This document shows positions 52,680-60,809 of a DNA stretch of 64,000 nt, in pieces; the stretch's first letter is position 1; every line of letters starts with the position of its first letter. The translations under genes were made by a program, and so were the position numbers. Source of the stretch: Bizionia sp. GTDB taxonomy: Bacteria; Bacteroidota; Bacteroidia; Flavobacteriales; Flavobacteriaceae. The DNA is taken from contig JAHDHI010000005.1 of the NCBI GenBank assembly GCA_020631395.1, forward strand, positions 31,036 through 95,035, read 5' to 3'. The notes below the pieces were generated by a model that was given only the letters and a program-made list of their open reading frames with translations, did not search any database and was not told the origin of the DNA.

Positions 52680-54878
52680 ATGAAAAGACTACTTATAATC
52701 TTAATACTATTTGCGCAATTCCACTCCTACTCGCAAGATTATAGCATAAAGGCAGATAGTGTTGTGGACATCATTACCGAATCGTTCATTAAATCCAACA
52801 AAGGGCTATATGAAGAGGCATTGAACCAGCAACATTTTGCATTGGAATGGGCAAAAAGAAACAACAACGATTCCATAATGGGAGATGCATACAATTGCAT
52901 AGGTGCCACTTACAACAACATAGAAAACTATGACAAAGCGGAATTTTATTATGAAAAATCCATAATCCACTTAAAGAAAGCCAACTACAAATCTTACATA
53001 GTCCTATACTACAACAACATGGCCAATTTGTATGAAGCGAAAGGCGATTTAAAAAAAAGCAGAGAACAGTACGAACTATCCCGCAATCTAGCCTTGGAGT
53101 TAAACTCCAAGCATTTTGCACATTGGCCTACATACAATATGGCTTTGTTGGATCTAGAATCCAAAAATTACGATGCGGCCATACCTCTTTTTGAAGAAGC
53201 AATAAAAAGTTTCAAACCAAACTCCGAACATCAACCTAGCAATAGAATCAATGCCTTCAATGCCCTAGGTGAAATTTACAAAGAAAAAGGGAATTATCAA
53301 TTGGCATTGAACAATTTGGAAATTGCCGACTCCTTGTCCAAAGACATCGAAGGATACAAGACACTCATAAAAACCGAAGAAATCAGATATGACATATATA
53401 AGTCGACGAAAAACAAGGCAGCAGCAGAAAAAGCCCTTCTAAAGCGCATCGGATATTTGAACAATAGTCTAGCCTATGAAAAAGAAGCCCTCAAGGACAA
53501 ATCCAAATTGGAACAAAAACTTTTGGAAAAGGAAAAAACAATAGAATTGAATGAGACCTTGTATGCCGCACAGCAAAACACCTTGAAAAAGACCAGGGCT
53601 TTCTCCTTCATCGTACTATTTCTCCTCATAGGAATTTGCTACACTGCCTTCTTGTTGTACCGAAGTACAATGGCACGTGAAAGATTGAACGGCAATTTGA
53701 CCCAAAAGAACAAACAACTTCTGGAAGCAAAGGAAAAAATGGAATATGCATCGGCTTTGAAGGCCAATTTCTTTTCTACAATTAGTCATGAACTCAGAAC
53801 CCCCCTATATGCCGTTACTGGAATTACGGACATCCTCATGGAGGACAATCCAAAAAAAGGACAAAAGAAACACCTAAAAACACTAAAGACTTCTGGCGAG
53901 TATCTTTTGTCGCTAATAAACAACGTCCTTCAAATCAACAAATTCGATGCAGACAAAATGGAAGTGAACACTGTTCAATTCGATTTGAGAGCCGTAATAA
54001 ACAACATAAAGGAAACGTTGAGCTATTTGAAAAAGGAAAACAACAACAACATACATATAACTATAGACAGGACCATTCCCGAATTATTGAAAGGAGATGC
54101 TTTGAAATTGAAACAAATAATAGTAAACCTTCTCAACAACGCATTGAAATTTACTCATGATGGCAATATCTGGCTCACCGTCGAAAGGCTGGGATTTGTG
54201 AATGAAGACAATGAAGACATAGATTTAAGGATTTCCATAAAAGATGACGGCATAGGCATTTCCAAAGCCATGCAATCCAGAATCTTCGATGACTTCACAC
54301 AAGAATCCATAAGATTGGATCGCAACTACGAAGGCATTGGACTAGGCTTAGCAATCGTTAAACGTCTACTCAATGCCATAGGCAGTGAAATTGAGGTTGA
54401 CAGCACTGTCGAGAAAGGAGCCACATTCTATTTCAACATTACTCTGAAAGTAGGGGACAATCATAAAATGAGAGACGATGAACTTTCAGAAAAGATAAAA
54501 AGCCTAGACAATAGATCCATATTGGTTGTAGATGACAATTCGGTGAACCTCATGATTACCAAACGAGTGTTGGAAAACAAAAACATAGTCGTCACCACAG
54601 TAAACAATGGGTTCGATGCCATAAAAAAAGTCCAAGAGGAAATTTTCGATGCCATCTTGATGGACATACACATGCCCAAGATGGATGGTTACGAGACTAC
54701 TGAAAAGATAAGAACTTTCAACAAGACACTTCCCATCGTAGCGCTTACAGCAGTCAAAATAGATGAAAACAAGGATAGAATAATAAATTCAGGTATGAAT
54801 GGCATCATCGTAAAACCATTTAGGTTAGAGAGCTTTTTTGGGGAAATCAATCGTGTAATACAGACTAAAAACAATTAA
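52680..54878 (+). CDS. TPR-containing hybrid sensor histidine kinase (kinase 4)
   Basis: The 732-residue protein has the same architecture as kinases 1-3: signal peptide, TPR sensor, one membrane helix (about 305-327), HisKA His370 in STISHELRTP, ATPase domain and receiver Asp662 in ILMDIHMPKMDGY. It is the most diverged copy. The G2 box reads GIGLGLA instead of GTGLGLA and the receiver says PKMDGY instead of PNMNGY. Its TPR part is closest to kinase 2. It is separated from the other three by the lipid operon and the regulator. Confidence 0.93.
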   Translation: MKRLLIILILFAQFHSYSQDYSIKADSVVDIITESFIKSNKGLYEEALNQQHFALEWAKRNNNDSIMGDAYNCIGATYNNIENYDKAEFYYEKSIIHLKKANYKSYIVLYYNNMANLYEAKGDLKKSREQYELSRNLALELNSKHFAHWPTYNMALLDLESKNYDAAIPLFEEAIKSFKPNSEHQPSNRINAFNALGEIYKEKGNYQLALNNLEIADSLSKDIEGYKTLIKTEEIRYDIYKSTKNKAAAEKALLKRIGYLNNSLAYEKEALKDKSKLEQKLLEKEKTIELNETLYAAQQNTLKKTRAFSFIVLFLLIGICYTAFLLYRSTMARERLNGNLTQKNKQLLEAKEKMEYASALKANFFSTISHELRTPLYAVTGITDILMEDNPKKGQKKHLKTLKTSGEYLLSLINNVLQINKFDADKMEVNTVQFDLRAVINNIKETLSYLKKENNNNIHITIDRTIPELLKGDALKLKQIIVNLLNNALKFTHDGNIWLTVERLGFVNEDNEDIDLRISIKDDGIGISKAMQSRIFDDFTQESIRLDRNYEGIGLGLAIVKRLLNAIGSEIEVDSTVEKGATFYFNITLKVGDNHKMRDDELSEKIKSLDNRSILVVDDNSVNLMITKRVLENKNIVVTTVNNGFDAIKKVQEEIFDAILMDIHMPKMDGYETTEKIRTFNKTLPIVALTAVKIDENKDRIINSGMNGIIVKPFRLESFFGEINRVIQTKNN

Positions 54879-54979
54879 TTTAAAAATAATTTAATGCTTT
54901 TGTAACAAAATATTGCTTTTGTACGTATAACCATATGATAGCAAATTATTCACCTACAAAAAAATCACAAATACTTTAG

Positions 54980-55843
54980 ATGAGACAGCTTAAAATTACC
55001 AAGCAGGTAACTAACAGAGAGACCGCTTCCTTAGATAAATATCTTCAAGAAATAGGAAAAGTCGACCTGATTACTGCAGATGAAGAAGTAGAATTGGCAC
55101 AACGCATAAAGGCAGGAGATCAAATAGCTTTGGAGAAATTGACCAAAGCCAATCTGCGTTTCGTTGTCTCTGTGGCTAAACAATACCAAAACCAAGGGTT
55201 GACATTGCCAGATTTGATTAATGAAGGTAATTTGGGATTAATTAAAGCTGCCCAACGTTTTGATGAAACTCGTGGTTTTAAATTTATCTCTTATGCCGTA
55301 TGGTGGATTCGTCAATCCATCCTGCAAGCCTTGGCAGAGCAATCTCGTATTGTTCGTTTGCCGCTCAACAAGATTGGATCCATAAATAAGATAAACAAGA
55401 CCTTTGCCTTTTTGGAGCAAGCACACGAGCGTCCGCCAAGTGCTGAAGAAATTGCAAAGGAATTAGATATGACCATTAACGACGTGAAAGAATCCATGAA
55501 GAATTCTGGACGTCACGTAAGTATGGATGCTCCTTTGGTAGAAGGAGAAGATTCTAACCTGTATGATGTATTGAACAGTGGAGAATCCCCAAATCCAGAT
55601 AGAGAACTATTACACGAATCTCTACGTACTGAAATCGAAAGAGCTTTGGAGACATTGACGCCTCGTGAGGCCGATGTTATTAGGTTATATTTTGGTTTAG
55701 GAAACCAACACCCAATGACTTTGGAAGAAATTGGAGAAACTTTCGACTTAACACGTGAACGTGTAAGACAAATAAAAGAAAAAGCAATTCGTAGGTTAAA
55801 ACATACATCTAGAAGTAAAATATTGAAAACTTATTTAGGATAG
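54980..55843 (+). CDS. rpoD: Primary RNA polymerase sigma factor (RpoD/SigA)
   Basis: The 287-residue sigma factor is short because it lacks the long region 1.1, as in other Bacteroidetes primary sigma factors. Visible regions are 1.2 ([15 protein letters not shown]), 2 ([15 protein letters not shown] and [17 protein letters not shown]), 3, and 4 ([20 protein letters not shown]). It recognises the TAnnTTTG-type promoters seen through this window. The upstream region carries TGCTTTTGTA twice (54895-54904 and 54914-54923). Two terminators follow. Confidence 0.97.
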   Translation: MRQLKITKQVTNRETASLDKYLQEIGKVDLITADEEVELAQRIKAGDQIALEKLTKANLRFVVSVAKQYQNQGLTLPDLINEGNLGLIKAAQRFDETRGFKFISYAVWWIRQSILQALAEQSRIVRLPLNKIGSINKINKTFAFLEQAHERPPSAEEIAKELDMTINDVKESMKNSGRHVSMDAPLVEGEDSNLYDVLNSGESPNPDRELLHESLRTEIERALETLTPREADVIRLYFGLGNQHPMTLEEIGETFDLTRERVRQIKEKAIRRLKHTSRSKILKTYLG

Positions 55844-55873
55844 TACAATAAATACTACCTAAAAATGGCAACA

Positions 55874-55901
55874 AACAGTTATTCATAACTGTTCGTTTTT
55901 T
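55874..55901 (+). terminator. First terminator of rpoD
   Basis: AACAGTT / AACTGTT with a 6-nt loop is followed by a run of six T, about 30 nt past the rpoD stop. Confidence 0.8.
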
Positions 55902-55912
55902 GATTGATGAAA

Positions 55913-55946
55913 GAACCCACGGCTGATTACCGTGGGTTCATTTTTT
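55913..55946 (+). terminator. Second terminator of rpoD
   Basis: GAACCCACGG / CCGTGGGTTC with a 7-nt loop is followed by a T run. It directly follows the first terminator, giving a tandem stop between rpoD and the BLUF gene. Confidence 0.85.
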
Positions 55947-55982
55947 ATAAACTATTGTAGCTCCCCAAAAAAAATAAAAATT

Positions 55983-56384
55983 ATGCTACAAACAATTTGC
56001 TACGTCAGCAGCACCAACTATGGTATCGTATACAATGATTTAAGACACCTATTCCACATTACAAAAAGGAATAACATACATTTAAATGTCTCTGGCTTAC
56101 TCATACTTAAAAATGGCAACTTCCTACAATTGCTTGAAGGAGAAAAACAAGATGTGAACAAGATGTATAAAAAGATTAGAAAAGACAATAGGCATCACAA
56201 CATAATCCAAATCATAAACACATCTTCAAGAGAACGTCTATTTGAAAATTATGACACCGGTTTCGCCATCGTAAACAACAGGAGGAAACTAAACCAATTG
56301 AAATCGTACTTGAATTGGTTGAAAGTGGCAGATATGAAAAGAGTCAACAAGCTAATACACCTATTGGAAAACTTTATCAAATAA
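55983..56384 (+). CDS. BLUF-domain blue-light photoreceptor
   Basis: The start at 55983 (MLQTICYVSSTNYG) gives 133 residues; an ATG at 55932 in frame would lie inside the rpoD terminator. The flavin-binding residues of BLUF are present: Tyr7, an Asn in RNN (30-31) and Gln49 in FLQLLEG. The C-terminal helical cap (about 95-133) is short and no output domain follows, so it is a single-domain BLUF that must act through a partner. It follows rpoD after two terminators and precedes rpe by 60 bp. Confidence 0.88.
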   Translation: MLQTICYVSSTNYGIVYNDLRHLFHITKRNNIHLNVSGLLILKNGNFLQLLEGEKQDVNKMYKKIRKDNRHHNIIQIINTSSRERLFENYDTGFAIVNNRRKLNQLKSYLNWLKVADMKRVNKLIHLLENFIK

Positions 56385-56410
56385 AATCTTAACAAAACGT
56401 ATAATTCGTT

Positions 56411-56418
56411 TATTTTTG
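56411..56418 (+). promoter_or_regulatory. Putative -7 box of rpe
   Basis: TATTTTTG matches TAnnTTTG, 26 nt upstream of the rpe start. Confidence 0.5.
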
Positions 56419-56444
56419 TTGAAACAAACAACTCAACAATTACA

Positions 56445-57107
56445 ATGTCTTCAAAATTAATTGCTCCTTCGGTACTTGCCGCAGATTTCGCAAACCTTCA
56501 ACGTGATATAGAAATGGTCAATGCAAGTCATGCCGATTGGTTTCACATAGATATCATGGATGGTGTTTTCGTACCAAACATTTCTTTTGGAATGCCTGTT
56601 TTACAAGCCATTTCAAAACACGCCACAAAAACAATCGACGTACATTTGATGATAGTAGACCCAGATCGTTACATCAAAACCTTTGCAGAGCTTGGTAGCG
56701 ATGTTCTTACCGTACACTATGAAGCTTGTACGCATTTACACCGTACGTTGCAAGCCATCAAAGCAGAAGGCATGAAAGCTGGTGTGGCTCTTAATCCACA
56801 TACCAACATAAACGTTTTGGAAGATACCATAAACGACATTGACTTGGTTTGCATCATGAGTGTAAATCCTGGCTTTGGAGGACAAAGCTTCATTGAAAAT
56901 ACATATGACAAGGTAAAGCAACTTAAGGACTTGATTACAAGAAAAGGAGCGGCTACCAAAATAGAAATTGACGGTGGTGTCACAAACAAGAATGCCAAAT
57001 TGCTAATCGATGCCGGTGCAGATGTATTGGTTGCTGGTAGCTATGTATTCAAAAGCAACGATCAAATAGAAACCATCAAAGACTTAAAAGCTTTGGCAAA
57101 TAGCTAG
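56445..57107 (+). CDS. rpe: Ribulose-phosphate 3-epimerase
   Basis: This enzyme interconverts ribulose-5-phosphate and xylulose-5-phosphate in the pentose phosphate pathway. The 220-residue TIM-barrel protein has the metal-site motif HIDIMDGVFVPNISFG, VDVHLMI and the phosphate-binding IEIDGGV and GADVLVAGSYVF. Its stop codon overlaps the stop of the convergent MtfA-like gene by 3 bp within CTAG. Confidence 0.97.
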   Translation: MSSKLIAPSVLAADFANLQRDIEMVNASHADWFHIDIMDGVFVPNISFGMPVLQAISKHATKTIDVHLMIVDPDRYIKTFAELGSDVLTVHYEACTHLHRTLQAIKAEGMKAGVALNPHTNINVLEDTINDIDLVCIMSVNPGFGGQSFIENTYDKVKQLKDLITRKGAATKIEIDGGVTNKNAKLLIDAGADVLVAGSYVFKSNDQIETIKDLKALANS

Positions 57108-57991
57108 TATCCTGCAAAGTCAAAGTTGAGCATCTGTCTGATTTCTTTGTAAATCTCTGGAAACTCGACTTTGAAAATGGATGGAGTTTCTATGAAGTTC
57201 TCAACTAAAACCGCTATCAATTCAAACTGATTCGTAAAAGCGTAGTCTCTAAAATAGCCTGCAGTTTTCATTTTGTTTTCATAGCACTCATTCGTTTCTA
57301 TGAGCTCTTTTATCTTTTCCAATCCGTAAACAAACATATTTGCAGATACGTCGTTGCCTTTATTGGTTCCCAAATAGCTTATGTGCATGGCATGAACAAA
57401 TTCATGAATTCCCAAATTCAAGTTGTCTTCCTCTTTCTCATATCCATGTTTAAAGTCCTTCCACGAGAAAACAATGGCTTTATGCCCAGGATTGAATTCT
57501 CCCTTGTGATACGTCTTATTTAAATTGGAATAATACTCATCCGAATAAATTATAATTTTATTTAGATGCTGTATGTGGTAATTTCGAAAACCAAAGGTTA
57601 ACATTGTTCCCGTTGCTGCAGTCAATATTCTTTTTTCTTCATTTATCTCAATGCCATCACCTCCAATGAAGTCTACTCTATCAATGAATCTACAAACCCT
57701 GTGTTGAAAATATTTTTGATGTCTCCCTTTCAATTTGTTGTAAAAAGGGAACTGTCTTTTCAACACGCCTTCCTCTTTTTCATTTAAAGATTTCAATCGC
57801 AAATAAAAATGGGTGAACAACGGTTTTTTCGCAAAAAAATCCACATAGATGCCTTCTATGAATTTAAAGGCAAAAAACAAAAGGAATATTGCTACGAGAA
57901 AATAGCCGAATGAAATAATGAGTCCAGAAATCACAGGATCCTCCTCTTGAAGTGATGAAATGAAAAAAATAAAAGAAAGGGGGATGTTCAT
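57104..57991 (-). CDS. MtfA-like zinc metallopeptidase, copy 1
   Basis: The 295-residue protein has an N-terminal membrane helix (about 22-45) and a peptidase body of the MtfA/M90 family. The zinc motif HEFVH is at 196-200, preceded by LNLG, with the YHKGEFNPGHKAIVFSW segment upstream. E. coli MtfA is a soluble aminopeptidase that affects the glucose PTS through Mlc. The membrane anchor here suggests a different partner. The C-terminal end QMLNFDFAGY is identical in the neighbouring copy at 58054, showing a tandem duplication. Confidence 0.85.
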   Translation of the reverse strand: MNIPLSFIFFISSLQEEDPVISGLIISFGYFLVAIFLLFFAFKFIEGIYVDFFAKKPLFTHFYLRLKSLNEKEEGVLKRQFPFYNKLKGRHQKYFQHRVCRFIDRVDFIGGDGIEINEEKRILTAATGTMLTFGFRNYHIQHLNKIIIYSDEYYSNLNKTYHKGEFNPGHKAIVFSWKDFKHGYEKEEDNLNLGIHEFVHAMHISYLGTNKGNDVSANMFVYGLEKIKELIETNECYENKMKTAGYFRDYAFTNQFELIAVLVENFIETPSIFKVEFPEIYKEIRQMLNFDFAGY

Positions 57992-58053
57992 AAATAGCGA
58001 ATGGTTTACCTATAGGTCAATTAAAACTCCTGTTAGTTACAATAAATGATTGT

Positions 58054-58914
58054 TTAATACCCTGCGAAATCAAAGTTAAGCATCTGCTTCACTTGCTGAT
58101 AGATTTTTGGGAAACGGCTTTTAAACTCTTTGGGGGTTTCCATGAAGGTTTCGACCAATACCGCAAGAAACTCAAACTGATTGGTAAAGGCATATTTTCT
58201 AAAATATTTGGTTTCTATGAGTTTCTTTCTCAAATGTTCGTTTTTTGACAAGTATTCCGTTAAATCCAAAAATTTGTTTTTAAAGATAAATGCGCTTATG
58301 TCATTTTCTTTGAGTCCATTAAGGTGAATGGCATGCGTCATCTCATGTATTCCCAAATTGAGATTGTCGTTTGAAATGTCGTAACCTTTTACAAAGTGCT
58401 CCCAAGACAACACCAATGCCTTCGCTCTCGGGTTGAATTCACCATTGTGATATGCCTCGTTGATTTTGGAATAGTAACTTCCTGGATATATTAGAACAGA
58501 ATCTATTGTCTCTATCAAATACTTTCTAAAGCCAAATGTCAACATTACTGCTGTTGCAGAAACAAGCACTAGCATTTGATCCGTGACCTCCACCCCATCT
58601 CGACCAGAAAACTCCTTGTCTTTTATGAAACTGGCCACGCGATGTTCGAAATAACGTTGGTGTTTCTTTGGCAATGCCTTATAAAAGGTAAACTCCTTTT
58701 GCAAAACCTTCAACTGATTAAGAGTCAATCTCCTATTGAACAAATGGCCAAAAACAAAAAAAGGCTTGCTATGTTTGATCCCATAGATTTGTTCGAAGAA
58801 CTTGAAAAATTGATACAGAATCACACTGGCCATTCCTACGAAAAACAAGGCCAAGAACACTTTGGTGGTCAAGGACATTGGTTCATCTGGTAGCAATGTG
58901 TAAAATGTAGTCAT
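58054..58914 (-). CDS. MtfA-like zinc metallopeptidase, copy 2
   Basis: The 286-residue paralogue of the previous gene has one N-terminal membrane helix (about 16-38), the zinc motif HEMTH at 190-194, and the same upstream YHNGEFNPRAKALVLSW segment and C-terminal end. It precedes copy 1 by 62 bp on the minus strand, so both may be transcribed together. The two differ most in the N-terminal anchor and the first loop. Confidence 0.85.
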   Translation of the reverse strand: MTTFYTLLPDEPMSLTTKVFLALFFVGMASVILYQFFKFFEQIYGIKHSKPFFVFGHLFNRRLTLNQLKVLQKEFTFYKALPKKHQRYFEHRVASFIKDKEFSGRDGVEVTDQMLVLVSATAVMLTFGFRKYLIETIDSVLIYPGSYYSKINEAYHNGEFNPRAKALVLSWEHFVKGYDISNDNLNLGIHEMTHAIHLNGLKENDISAFIFKNKFLDLTEYLSKNEHLRKKLIETKYFRKYAFTNQFEFLAVLVETFMETPKEFKSRFPKIYQQVKQMLNFDFAGY

Positions 58915-59063
58915 ATAAATTAGAGGGCTTGTACCTCAATAACGCTTAATATACTGCTAAAATATGAAAAGTAAAATAAAGAGGACTTGTCCCCAATTGA
59001 AACTACGGGTAATAATTACTGTGTAAGTTTATGGGTTAGAGCCTTCTTTTGTGTCCATATGCG

Positions 59064-60053
59064 TCAATCGTTATTTTCATCGTCATAACGCAACCCGATT
59101 TCCTTCTTTACACGATCTATCAAAGTCATCAATTCCAAACTTGAGCCCAAAGGCAGTTTCATACTTTCCGTCTCACCTTCCAAAAGGCATTTATTCACTT
59201 CCTCTATTTCATGAAAGTAACCATTTCCCACATAGGGGATGTCAATCGTCTTTTTCTCCTCTTCTTGGGTTAACGTCATTTTTCTTGTATGATGAAATCT
59301 ACTGTGAAGCCTTATCGTTCCTTTGTTTCCATAAATGTAAGCTTCTGTTGGCGTATCTGCCTCGATGGTGGATTCAAGAATCGCCTTTGCAGAATTACCA
59401 TAGTCAAACAACATGGTGCAATGACTGTCCACATTGGTCTCGGTCATTCTGGCCATTGCTTTCATGTTCGTAGGTACTCCCAACGCCAATAGACTTAGAT
59501 AAATGGGATAAATGCCTATGTCCAACAACGAACCTCCTCCCAATTCCTTATCATATACCCTACTATTCAGATTTCCATCTCCTTTAAAACCAAAATCGGC
59601 ACGAACGGCAATGACTTCTCCTATGGTCTTCTCTTCCAACAACTCCATCAGTTTTTCGGTCGCAGGTATGAAACGCGTCCATAGACCTTCCATCAAGAAC
59701 AAGTTTCTGGATTTTGCTTCTTCTACCATCTTTCTTACTTCAACGACATCCATTCCCATGGGTTTTTCACACAATACCGCCTTGTCATTTTTAAGACACA
59801 TCATGGTATTCTCAAAATGAAATGCATGTGGTGTCGCAACATAGACTACATCTATTTCTGGATGCTCCGCCAATTCGCGATAGGAATCAAAATAGGCAAT
59901 GGATCCATATCTTTCTCCAAACGACCTTGCCTTGTCCAAGTTTCTTGAAGCCACACCATACAATATGGCATTCTTAGAAAGCTTTAAATCTTCTGCAAAC
60001 TTGTTGGCAATTTTCCCTAGACCTATGATCCCCCATTTTATTCTATTGTCCAT
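59064..60053 (-). CDS. Gfo/Idh/MocA family NAD(P)-dependent oxidoreductase
   Basis: The 329-residue protein has an N-terminal Rossmann fold (WGIIGLGKIANKFAEDL) and the family motif CEKPMG near residue 95. The C-terminal half is the usual beta-sheet substrate domain (GGGSLLDIGIYPI). Members oxidise or reduce sugars, inositols and related diols; the pattern is near the dihydrodiol or xylose dehydrogenase branch, but the substrate is not determined. It lies 11 bp after the DUF1697 gene on the same strand. Confidence 0.92.
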   Translation of the reverse strand: MDNRIKWGIIGLGKIANKFAEDLKLSKNAILYGVASRNLDKARSFGERYGSIAYFDSYRELAEHPEIDVVYVATPHAFHFENTMMCLKNDKAVLCEKPMGMDVVEVRKMVEEAKSRNLFLMEGLWTRFIPATEKLMELLEEKTIGEVIAVRADFGFKGDGNLNSRVYDKELGGGSLLDIGIYPIYLSLLALGVPTNMKAMARMTETNVDSHCTMLFDYGNSAKAILESTIEADTPTEAYIYGNKGTIRLHSRFHHTRKMTLTQEEEKKTIDIPYVGNGYFHEIEEVNKCLLEGETESMKLPLGSSLELMTLIDRVKKEIGLRYDDENND

Positions 60054-60064
60054 AATTCACTTCT

Positions 60065-60628
60065 TCAAGAATTGAGTTTCTTTCCCACACGCACTATCGT
60101 ATTCCAATTTCTCGTGGTCATCCCCTTTCCATAGTGCTTTTCCAAAACTTCCATTGCTTTCGGTGTTTTCGAGATCGAAAGATCCAAAACACTCAATATG
60201 GTTCTATCCTTTCTACCTATTACTTTGAATGATTCATCTTCGCTTGTCCAAGGTAGTTGCAAATTGGACTCTGCGTCCTTCCATAGAAATGACACATACA
60301 ACCTAACATCTTTTGTAAGGATCTCATCCTTGAACGGGCCTTCATCCAACAAGTCCAAAATCATTTTGGATCTCCTTAAAATTGTTGGAATGAAAAAACC
60401 AAACACGTCTTCCAAATGTTTGGAAACTTGTTTTTCCAGACTTGCCATGTCAACATTGATTGAATCGAAGATGACATTGCCGGAATTCAATAGGGTCACT
60501 GTATTTTCCAATCCCAGTTTTGTCAGCTCTTTTTTAAGATCGGCCATTGGAACCTTATGGTGTCCGCCAACATTGATTCCCCTCAAGAAGGCCACATATC
60601 TTTCTTTCTCTTTTTCAATTTTGTTCAT
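60065..60628 (-). CDS. DUF1697 domain protein
   Basis: The 187-residue soluble protein has the hallmark of DUF1697 at its N-terminus (YVAFLRGINVGGHHKVPMAD) and the later segment LLNSGNVIFDS. The family is common in bacteria and has no established function. It is the upstream partner of the oxidoreductase gene, 11 bp apart. Confidence 0.9.
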   Translation of the reverse strand: MNKIEKEKERYVAFLRGINVGGHHKVPMADLKKELTKLGLENTVTLLNSGNVIFDSINVDMASLEKQVSKHLEDVFGFFIPTILRRSKMILDLLDEGPFKDEILTKDVRLYVSFLWKDAESNLQLPWTSEDESFKVIGRKDRTILSVLDLSISKTPKAMEVLEKHYGKGMTTRNWNTIVRVGKKLNS

Positions 60629-60809
60629 TTATTAAATATAGAGAATAAAAACATTCATTAATCTAAAATGCATTAAAACCTCTCAGCCAATCCATCTAAC
60701 AATAAAAATGTCTTATAAAAAAACAAGAGCTACCTATTACCAGCAACCCTTGTCCTCATTTCTTTTGCCGTTCCCTTTCACCATCAAAAAGAGATGGTCT
60801 TTTCAGTCA

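Noticed and set aside
40714..54878. The four kinases as HTCS-type one-protein systems with DNA-binding output
   Set aside because: All four end with the receiver domain; no AraC-type or other DNA-binding domain follows.
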